Source: Haliclona indistincta (Eukaryota; Porifera; Demospongiae; Haplosclerida; Chalinidae). From it: a stretch of DNA of 64,000 bases. Below the pieces are notes generated by a model that worked only from the letters and a program-made list of their open reading frames with translations, had not been told where the DNA came from and did no database searches. Position numbers and translations under genes: made by a program. Of the stretch, positions 48,323 through 64,000 are shown piece after piece. The stretch is taken from contig OZ024790.1 of the NCBI GenBank assembly GCA_964017065.1, positions 9,442,387 to 9,506,386 of the forward strand, given 5' to 3'. How positions within the stretch are numbered: the stretch's first letter is position 1; each line of letters begins with the position of its first letter.

Positions 48323-48901
48323 CCGGAAATGTGAGGCCCGCTAGTGGCAGGAACTCTCAATCTATGGGTATATAAGGGGTTGACATCTGTGTAATTATCA
48401 GAGTGCTACCGGGGTCGTGGGTTCACACCCTTCGCAAGAAGGAGCGACTGGGATCTGTGTGAATTCCTCCCCAATAATGACTGTGAAAGCAGCTGTCAGC
48501 ACACAGCTGCCGGAGTTGTTGGCTCTGGATAGCACTCTGGCCGGAGGCCGGTAATCCCGGGGTCTTCAGGTGGGTGGTGGGTGCTGCTATCCATTCATCT
48601 GTTAAGGCTGTTTTTATTGATAATTTTTTTTATAGAAAAAAACAGGTAATCAACGATAGAAGCATGCCAAAAATGACATTTACTGGACATTTAGTGATCA
48701 AAACATCGAGAAAGTTGGTACTCGTATGTACTATGTAGGATTCATTCGTGAATGAGCTGATTTATCATTACAATTATCACATATGGTGTATGCATATTGA
48801 TGATAGATAGAAAGACAGACAGACGTGGGTGCAGTACTGCTGAAAGACAACGAAATTTAAATTTCCCGCTCTGGAGGGCGGAGGCCGAGGCGAGTGTCTG
48901 G

Positions 48902-48940
48902 CCTCCTTCAAGCCGAGGCGAGTCAGCGGCTTGAAGGAGG
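48902..48940. repeat. GC-rich hairpin
   Basis: The perfect 14-bp arms CCTCCTTCAAGCCG and CGGCTTGAAGGAGG flank an 11-base loop. The word GCCGAGGCGAGT occurs inside it and again about 30 bases upstream. It could be the end of a mobile element or a short-lived palindromic duplication. Confidence 0.75.
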
Positions 48941-49057
48941 ACGCAGTCCGATGAAGTAATTGACGTTTGTAAATAACTAGAGGTATCTGTGTTTGGAGGA
49001 TCATCCCATCTTGTTCCTTTACTTTTGCAAGCGTCATCCCTACACTTTTTAGTTTTT

Positions 49058-49063
49058 TTTATT
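49058..49063 (-). terminator. Polyadenylation signal of TECR
   Basis: AATAAA on the minus strand lies about 115 bases downstream of the TECR stop codon. Confidence 0.5.
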
Positions 49064-49178
49064 AAAACTTTTTTTACTTTACTTTAATTATTATACCCAG
49101 AGCAAAATAATTAATTTTCTCAATTTACCTATCAAGAGTCTATTATTTCATGTATCTCTTGTTAATAAAATTAATTGT

Positions 49179-51551
49179 TCACACTATGAAGGGCAGGATA
49201 GCCTTGCGACCACGAGGGTACTTGCTGAACTCCTTGCGATAATTCCGGTGCTTGCCCTGAGCCCAAACAGTCATCTGATACATGCCGGCTAGCGTGAACA
49301 GCAGAGCTAAAAGACAAAGAAATAGCAGAAATTAGATGTCTAATCCTACATAAGGAGAAGAGCGCAAGCTAGAATAGAGGACAAACGCAAAAGACATGTG
49401 CTTTCAACAGAGCAAGGTAAGCATGCAATTTCTGTATAGTGGGTAAGGGGTTAAATTTTTATGCAGTTTTGCAAATCTTTGGGTGTGGTTACGATATCAG
49501 TCATTCGTGAAATTCAACCCAGAGTACACTACTGTAACATAGCTTACCGGGAATAGATTGTGTCATAACTGTGAATCCCAACCAGGATACGAACTAGCAG
49601 GAAATAATCATCAACAATACCACACACAAGTCATCAAACCTACCTCGTAAGTGTAGTTGGGACAGCTCACAAAGTTAAACAACGTTGTGAATGGATTAGA
49701 GGTCGGGTATGGAATCCTACGCTCCCTTGTGCCTGGGTAGAAGAGTTACAGAAAAGTGCAGAGGTCACGAAAAGGTCAAATTTACCAGGTGGTCGAAGAT
49801 TACGCAATGCAACATGAATGCTAAAGTTACCAAGTTCACCAATCTGGAAAAATGTGTAGAAATAAAGTTTTATCGTAGCGTGTCGTGTGATAAACTGACC
49901 ACAAAGAGAGCTAGACCAGTGTAAAACTGTGGTGCTCCAAACACTGTGGAGGTTACAAGGAGGAATATATTGCTGTGGTATAATTATTCTAAACATACTT
50001 GGTGGAGTGTACAGGGGATGGTTAGTGAAATAAGACACAAATGCAGCAAATCCCCAGTAATAGGTACAGTTCTGCATAGGAGAGAGTGAAAAAAACGGTA
50101 GAAGGAGCGAGGATAATAGAAGTAGAAAGTGAGCGATTGCAGGCGAGAATCATGTGTGTGTGCGTGTGTGTGCAGGCGTGTGTGCGCGCCTTGCTCACAC
50201 ACACTCACACACACACACACGCTCACACACACGCCTGCTCACACACACACAGGCGTGTGTGTGTGTGTGCGTGTGCGTGTGTGTGACAGTAAAGGGGTTA
50301 TCCAGAGTTGAACTTCAACACACCTTGAAGAGGTTAGCGATAGGCATAGTGCTATGAGAGAATCGATGGATGAAGATAGTCTCTAGGAGACGCTTGACAT
50401 AGTGAACTGACCAGCAAGCAGCTGCAATACTGCATAGATACAGAACCATACACATTCAACAGTGCATAACAACATGAAATGTGCTCAAGCAAAACAACGA
50501 AAGCAAGCCAAAAAGTATTGGTACATAGAATATTTAAACTAGCGCAGAAATTTATGCATGAGTTGGATATATTCTGTACTATGAAAAGCTTACTGCACAA
50601 AGGTTATGATAGGAGAAGAACCAGCTTCGCCGTAGATAAAAGGAGGACGAAAATAGAACAGCAGATATGCTAGCAGAGGGCCGCTGTACTCGCACATGAA
50701 GACCTGTACACACGTGTGACAAAAATGGTTGTGCGGTAAACAGAGTAATATGTGTAACTAACAGTTGTCCAGCCAATTTGAGGACCAAGATCTTTGAAAT
50801 AGAGCACACTGTTGTCTTGAATATTGATCTTTTCTAGCGTGTCTTCATCTTTCAGTGCCTTGACACCTGGACGAGCAAAAACACATCACCAAATCGAAAT
50901 AGGTTATGCACTGTTGAATATATCACTCCCAGTATTATACAATTGTAGATTATTTGACCACGGACCAATTGTATGCCCAAGCAGGCGTTCTAAAATTGAG
51001 CTAACTAAAGACAAGATTACTAAACACAGTAAGCATTCTGTTCAACCCTCATGTAGACAAAAAGCTATATGTCCTCATGTAGGCTCACATGAGGGTAGAA
51101 CGGATCAGATATGAGGTGAAACATTAGAAGAATGCAAACAGGTTAAAGTGGGTGTGGCTTGTGCATGCAAACTACCTACCTTTCTCTACACTGCTCTTCC
51201 ACTGCTGACGATCAGGATAGTACTTCGGAACTGGAGAAGATAACTAGTAAGTGCACCAGCGGATATAATCCACTGTACATTTTTGGCAATAGGCTTTCTT
51301 TGCATCGAGAATGGTAGAACTTGGCTTCAGCTAGACAAACAGTAAAATACCAGTAACAGCATGCTGCATGTACATGTGTCGCTTACATCGAGTGTACAGA
51401 GCAGCTTATTCGAGCGAGCATGACGAACTTGGACCTGGAGAGGAGAAAGATGGGCGGGGCTAATAATAAGAGGAACGAAATATCTCAGAGAGAAGCACCG
51501 CGGTCATTTGCAAACAATGTCCGTAGCTGCAATCCATAAAGCTACCTTCAT
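49179..51551 (-). CDS. TECR: Very-long-chain (trans-2,3) enoyl-CoA reductase
   Basis: TECR catalyses the last step of very-long-chain fatty acid elongation, reducing trans-2-enoyl-CoA with NADPH in the ER membrane. Thirteen coding exons in transcription order are 51546-51551 (ATG AAG), 51387-51434, 51279-51330, 51180-51230, 50763-50866, 50594-50703, 50324-50429, 49999-50071, 49900-49943, 49786-49843, 49644-49732, 49558-49593 by short count (full exon 49548-49593) and 49179-49306 (TGA). They total 915 nt, 304 residues, against 308 in human. All phases join. The N-terminal third is the ubiquitin-like region ([16 protein letters not shown]). The C-terminal steroid 5-alpha-reductase-type domain shows [60 protein letters not shown] and a lysine-rich end ([14 protein letters not shown]). 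It lies head-to-head with SYK. Start and end are secure from family alignment by eye. Confidence 0.95.
50152..50285. repeat. Mirrored GT/CA repeat in TECR intron
   Basis: A GT-rich run (50152-50190) is followed by a CA-rich run (50195-50251) and again a GT-rich run (50253-50285). The purine-pyrimidine alternation is almost unbroken, and GT and CA arms can pair. The tract could form hairpins or left-handed DNA. Confidence 0.88.
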
Positions 51552-52157
51552 AGTTGTCTCGTGGATTGAACGCTCCAGCACCGTCTTCAAGAGATTGCTT
51601 TGGAGGCAAAACACGCGATAGCTCGTCAATCAACGTGGGCGTGAACACGTGGTTGTCACGCAATGGGCACGTGATGCAAAATCAGAAAACAGGAGTGGAG
51701 TGACGGAGTCTTGTCTCTAGAATCGAGATCGACCACCAAGTAAGAACTGTTTTGTGCCTATATTATTTCATCACACGCATACACTAGTGTATCAAGCACA
51801 CACGTACTCATAGCGAGTATATTCACTTTATCACGGAGTCTTTGTTCACCTACTCGCGCGAATTGACAACTGTTTTGATGCTGATTAGAATGATAGGCTC
51901 ACCGATTAGCGGTCAAGTACTCATTTCTACCTAGTGCTAGATAATAACACGAAAAGTCAACAATTGTTGTAGAACGAAACCTCTATTTCACATTTACAAT
52001 CCCTTCACGCGGATGATAAAGTGTCGAGGCCTCGGTCGAGGCATTATAATTGTAAGCCATTAGTGACTTAGGACGGCATGTATACATACTAAAACATGCC
52101 TTAATACTTGTACACCCACCCACATTTCATTTTACATCTATCTCTCTTTATCTCAGC
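51552..52157. promoter_or_regulatory. Bidirectional upstream region of TECR and SYK with two E-boxes
   Basis: These 606 bp separate the start codons of two divergent genes, so both promoters must lie here or overlap. Two CACGTG E-boxes lie at 51646-51651 and 51668-51673, 22 bases start to start, close to TECR. CACGTG is the core site of bHLH-ZIP factors such as USF, MYC and the SREBP/MITF group; which factor acts here is unknown. A GC-rich palindromic word (gaggcctcggtcgaggc) lies at about 52026-52042 on the SYK side. There is no TATA box at a typical distance. Confidence 0.5.
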
Positions 52158-60029
<7,872 letters not shown>

Positions 60030-60239
60030 CCTCGTATCTCTTTGACTCTTTCTCCTTCTCGTTCAGCCTTTCACCAGAACTATATCAGTGCTAGACACTC
60101 TCGGATGCATGCAACGCATCCTTTCAGTTGCAAATAAGTGTACATACTCTCAATGCAAGTGTATGTTCCACATAGTGGTTGCTGTTTGGTTTTTTGTTAT
60201 TTTTTCCATAAAATGATGTTTTGTAGAGTTTGTGAAGAA

Positions 60240-60245
60240 AATAAA
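60240..60245 (+). terminator. Polyadenylation signal of SYK
   Basis: AATAAA lies about 210 bases after the stop codon; a second one follows about 17 bases later. Confidence 0.6.
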
Positions 60246-60733
60246 ATCAAATTATTAATAAAAGTATTCACTGTCTGTTCGTTGGATTCAGTTTTGTTCT
60301 TACCAAAAAATTCATCGTGTCTTCTGGAAAACTTTTTTCCAGTCCAGATGTGTTTGGGTACCATGGTGTGATATCAATGTAATACTACATCAATGTAACC
60401 ATCAATAAGTTTGAGAGACATGTTCTTATTGTAAGGATCTGAGAATGCGGCCGGACTAGTCGGGATGACCAATGTAGAGACGTTGATGGTTAAGATCAAT
60501 GACGTATCTACTGAGAACTGATTTTTAATCTCTAACAGAACTGTACAACTGACTTGTGGTGCTAATTTATAAAGAGTGAGAAAGCACATGGTAATGGAGA
60601 ATGTTCTAGATGATTGTAAATAGTTAGCACATGGTAAGGCCGAGTGTGTGAACTGTGGTTACAAATTGAAAGTCTAAGTAAACTATGGTTACTGGTTACA
60701 AAGATGAAAGCTAAGGTTACAATAATGAAATAA

Positions 60734-60739
60734 TTTATT
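60734..60739 (-). terminator. Polyadenylation signal of the Ig/FN3 gene
   Basis: AATAAA on the minus strand begins about 16 bases after the stop codon at 60755-60757. Confidence 0.55.
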
Positions 60740-60754
60740 AATAAGTTGCCTAGG

Positions 60755-63051
60755 TCACACTATAAGTGGTTTATCATGATGAGGTCTCATAACACACCAC
60801 ACAATGATACTAGTGATAATAGCTGTACTGATGACTGATACTAATACACTAACAAGAACAGAGCTGGATATTACTGTGACAATGAGAGAAAAAGAGATGA
60901 AACAGTAAAATTATGCAACAAAGCTTATTCTGAGGGAGCGTGAGTTATAATTCTCAAGTGAAAAGAATTATAATTAGGCCAATTAATTAGAACAACAGAA
61001 TGCAGGTTCAAGCATTATTTTCAATTTTCCTAAAGCAATGGTAACTCAGTCAATCTTACCTAGTAGTTTAGCTAACGGTTAATTCGGAGGTCAACTTAAA
61101 AAATACCTCTGATTGTTTAACACGCTCTTTAATGAAACCGCACTAAATGAGTCAGTAATAGTCAACTATCTAACATGTGATCATCTCATGGGACTTGCCG
61201 ACCTCTCTAATTATCGTGGTATTACTTGTTGTTATAACTCACTAGCTGCATTATTCTCGACTGGTTGTACTGCATCTGGTGTGCTAGCACATGTCACTAT
61301 TTGTGTTGTACTGCAGATCTCATTCTCTGTAACTATGCATTATTATGAACAACAGTTATGACATTGATGAAGTGAACTAACAACTAGATGTAGAGATGTC
61401 TTCATAAGAGCTTTTCATCACAACAGAATCCGTATATATTAGTGTAGTAGTTGAGAATTGTGTTGAAGTAATAGTGGGAAGCAATGGAACTGAATAAAAT
61501 TATGGTCTCATGATAATCACATGATCATGTATTTATCTCACCATCCACTATTGAGTTTCCACCTATAGCTCCTGGTCCCAGAGAATTGACAGCAATCACT
61601 GCAATAAAGAAGGTTACTCCTGGTACACCAGACACTGTGTAGCTAGTCATAGAAGAGTTCACTTGTGTGTGTATCAGTGTGCTGTCATCACTGGTACTAT
61701 AAACCACCTCATAGTGAAGGACTGGGAAACCAGCTATTGGTGGAGAAGGCTGGAAATATATTACAAGCAATTAATAGCATACATTAATACAGTTTTACCT
61801 GCCATATCACATTAATATTTGTTTGATGTAACTGAGTTATGAAGCTCACTGCATTGGGAACTGAATACGCATGCGCAGTTAGTGATTAGCACATGGTCAT
61901 AGAAAATCCATACCATCATATGTCACTGTGAGTTGATCACTCCATGGTCCATGTTGTCCTGTACTGTCAGTAACAGCCACAGCAAATGAGTAGTTGTGTC
62001 CACAAGTGATCAGGTCATCAGTCAGTATCAGTGACTCAGTGTTGCTCGTACTGTAGCACGAGCTAGAGCTACTGTAGTTAGTGATATTGATAGTGTAGTT
62101 GAAGACACAGTCTGTGGGTCCATTAGGAGGAGCTAGCCATGTTAGTGATACTTGTGGCTTGCTGGCAATGATACTCAGATTAGATGGAGGACTAGCTGCA
62201 CCTTTAGTAGACAATTAAGAATTTTTAAACGAGCATGCATGGAAATAATTTTATTGTTAACATTCATTTGAATGTGAGCCGCAATAAAATGCTCATAGTG
62301 TTTTTTTTGTTTTCCAACGTACCTGTGGGCCTATCTATTTATTATATTCAATCATGCAGTATCACAAAGCTCTCAAGCACATGTTATTGATGAACTGCAG
62401 GCATGAGCAAACCCATCGACAACTCTGAAAAGGTGGAAGCCATTTCACATGTGTATGTATGTGACTATGCGTTATAAGGGCTCTAGCAAGGATGAAATGA
62501 TGATACTGTGGATAAAAATGCAAAACCCACCCACAGTTTTACATACAGAGGCTTGACTTTGAGTACTAGGATGTTAGTATATAAGTTTACCTGCTATTGT
62601 GATAGTCTCTGAGTGTATAGTAGATATCTGTGATCTACATGTGATATTATTGCCGTGATCAGATATTTGAACACTATTAATAGTAGCGATCGACATCACT
62701 GTTAATCCCACAACATGAGATACAACAGTATAGTAGACACTGGTTTGTGAAGGGTTATCGTATACTATGAGATCTCCTCTATACTGCCATTGCAATGGTG
62801 GTGGTACCAATCCTGGTATATTGGTCACTCTAACAATAGTGCAGTTGATAGTGACATCTTGTCCAGGACAGGCTGATAGTCCACTAGCTGGTTGAACAGG
62901 ATGGAGTATGACTGTGTCTTCAACTTGACCTGACACCAGATCTGTAGCTACTACATGTAGATAAATATTGTTAGCAGCACCTAGTATAGCTGATGTTGGT
63001 ATGGTAGTTACCTATAGCTAGTAGACAGACTAGCACAGTGTGTTGTAGCAT
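60755..63051 (-). CDS. Type I membrane protein with one Ig and two FN3 domains
   Basis: Six exons in transcription order are 63012-63051 (ATG, signal peptide MLQHTVLVCLLAI), 62591-62947, 61914-62201, 61799-61860, 61542-61749 and 60755-60873 (TGA), giving 357 residues with consistent phases. Exon 2 is an Ig-like domain (Cys in VTINCT and NNITCR, Trp in LQWQYRG). Exon 3 is an FN3 domain (PSNLSII, VSLTWLAPPNGP, YSFAVAVTD). Exons 4-5 make a second FN3 (INVIWQPSPPIAGFPVLHYE, FFIAVIAVNSLGPG). Exon 6 holds a transmembrane helix (VLVSVLVSVISTAIITSIIVW) trimmed here as VLVSVLVSVISTAIITSI, then a ~12-residue tail ending PLIV. There is no ITAM or other signalling motif in the tail; the hydrophobic C-terminus might bind a PDZ domain. 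It could be an adhesion or self-recognition-type receptor, but the ligand is unknown. The exon 2 acceptor has a TAGTAG choice that changes one residue. Confidence 0.85.
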
Positions 63052-63648
63052 CTGATCTGATCTAGTTCAGGAAACACACTCAACTTTCGAATTCAGCTAG
63101 TTATCTAAACTACCACACCCACTCACTAAACCATTCAAGTGTACCACGAATATAATTACTAATAATACATGTTCAGTTAATATTCATTTGTTGATAAGCC
63201 TCATTGTGTTTGAGTGGTATTGTCCCTCATTTATCTCATAGTAGCCTGAGAGAGCTGCTGGATAGCAGTAGAGAATAATCATAACAAGATCTGTTTTGTG
63301 GAGGATTGCACCCTGATCGATCTAGTCTCTCAGAGCCTGAGTGATTGCTGCCATCAACTGGTCATCTTCCAGTGGATTATCCTGACCACATTCAGAATAG
63401 TGCTTTGAAGAGGTTTTTTTACAAGCAATGATGAATATTTTAGCACACTTGAGTTGAACTTCAAAACCAAACATATAAGATGGCATGCCTCTGGCTATAA
63501 CTGCTTGTACATGCATGTAAACAGCAAGCATGCATGCCGCAAAGTATACGACTTTATGCCCTGTCGATGCAACTCAGTGCATGGCTGTTGAACCTGCATG
63601 CCTATTAGGGAGGCACGGTAGTGGGTCGGTCCCTATGTAGGGATGAAA

Positions 63649-63670
63649 GGAAAACAAGATGGCGGCTACA
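63649..63670 (+). promoter_or_regulatory. AAGATGGCGGC motif, copy 3
   Basis: This is the same 22 bases as 173-194. It is preceded at 63634-63646 by TATGTAGGGATGA, which also precedes the copy at 48141. Confidence 0.4.
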
Positions 63671-63825
63671 ATACAACGTATCAGCGTTCACACGCTGAAA
63701 TACACTTAGATCTACTCTTTGGCATTGCCCCATCCTCATAATAGCCATAAGGTTGCTAGAAATGTTTACTAAAGTTACGAACCTTAAAACGGTGAAATCG
63801 AGTTTCGTCATCTTCCTTGGGTGTC

Positions 63826-63900
63826 TCTAAAATCCGGACCGGACCGGACCGACGGACCGGACTTGCGACAACTTCTAAAATCCGGACCGCTAGTCCGGAC
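63826..63900. repeat. CCGGAC-rich repeat
   Basis: TCTAAAATCCGGACCG occurs at 63826-63841 and again at 63874-63889, with four further GGACCG words between. Local palindromes (CCGGACC, GTCCGGAC) are present. Confidence 0.75.
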
Positions 63901-64000
63901 ATACAACGCTGACTTTGGAGTCGGAATGGAAGCAGCGAGGGAAGCAGCGCCTTGCCTGGTGTTACAGCCTCAAGAAGACCTACCAAATTCCACAATTTTA

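Larger units (their letters stand above)
47594..49178. other. Spacer between filamin 3 and TECR with several palindromes
   Basis: There is no protein gene. It contains a polyadenylation signal (47597-47602), an AAGATGGCGGC motif (48141-48151), a 12-bp-arm palindrome (48296-48322), a GC-rich region at about 48400-48600 that might be a worn SINE, and a GC-rich hairpin (48902-48940). The mixture suggests old mobile-element debris. Confidence 0.5.
60030..60754. other. Convergent 3' flanks of SYK and the Ig/FN3 gene
   Basis: The two genes end tail-to-tail here. AATAAA for SYK lies at 60240-60245, with another AATAAA at about 60257-60262. On the minus strand, AATAAA at 60734-60739 serves the Ig/FN3 gene. 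No other gene is seen. Confidence 0.6.
63052..64000. other. Right-edge stretch without an assigned gene
   Basis: A minus-strand frame at 63322-63531 (69 codons, ending QLMAAITQALRD then stop) could be the last exon of a gene, but I do not recognise it and see no strong splice acceptor. The last 250 bp hold CCGGAC-rich repeats. The frame through them (63756-63995, minus) is repeat-derived. Confidence 0.4.

Noticed and set aside
48400..48560. tRNA-like or SINE-like segment around GGGTTCACACCC
   Set aside because: It has a partial match to a pol III B box, but no A box, cloverleaf or clear element ends were found. Too weak to annotate.

Overview
The window is eukaryotic. Its genes are split by short GT-AG introns, its intergenic DNA carries microsatellites and miniature inverted-repeat elements, and its products (filamins, a SYK-type tyrosine kinase, an Ig/FN3 membrane protein, TECR, the large RNA polymerase I subunit) are animal. 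Compact introns, a SYK-type kinase without ankyrin repeats and an Ig/FN3 receptor-like protein suit an early-branching animal such as a sponge. This is inference; no species can be named from the sequence alone.

Layout from left to right. Positions 1-6502 hold no gene I can name, but contain a long near-perfect hairpin (1079-1370), a 615-bp element with 114-bp perfect terminal inverted repeats and a target-site duplication (3461-4075), and one small unassigned ORF (5468-5923). Positions 6503-8761 hold twelve exons for the C-terminal ~417 residues of the RNA polymerase I largest subunit (POLR1A/RPA1), without the upstream exons. Three filamin genes then follow in tandem on the plus strand: filamin 1 (9270-15514, 16 Ig-filamin repeats), filamin 2 (17170-35915, 59 repeats, ~5,837 residues, rod in one 16.9-kb exon) and filamin 3 (41245-47593, 19 repeats). 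Each starts with a two-CH-domain actin-binding region split by introns in the same phases, then one long exon for the whole rod, ending in a filamin dimerisation-type repeat. Between filamins 2 and 3 lie four tandem genes for small secreted ML-domain (NPC2/MD-2-like) proteins; two of the spacers between them carry short fossils of the filamin 2 tail.

Right of the filamins are TECR (very-long-chain enoyl-CoA reductase, minus strand, 49179-51551), head-to-head with a SYK-family SH2-SH2-kinase gene (plus strand, 52158-60029). The kinase gene is tail-to-tail with a type I membrane protein gene (signal peptide, Ig, two FN3 domains, TM, short tail; minus strand, 60755-63051).

The filamins would act as actin cross-linkers and scaffolds, the ML proteins as secreted or lysosomal lipid carriers, TECR in the ER elongation of fatty acids, and SYK in phosphotyrosine signalling. 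No operon-like linkage is implied.

Four indels interrupt otherwise intact frames: filamin 1 near 10900, filamin 3 at 45851/45852, and SYK near 58302 and 58407. Either the assembly carries uncorrected read errors or these genes are decaying. With the indels discounted, every total coding length is a multiple of three and all splice phases fit.
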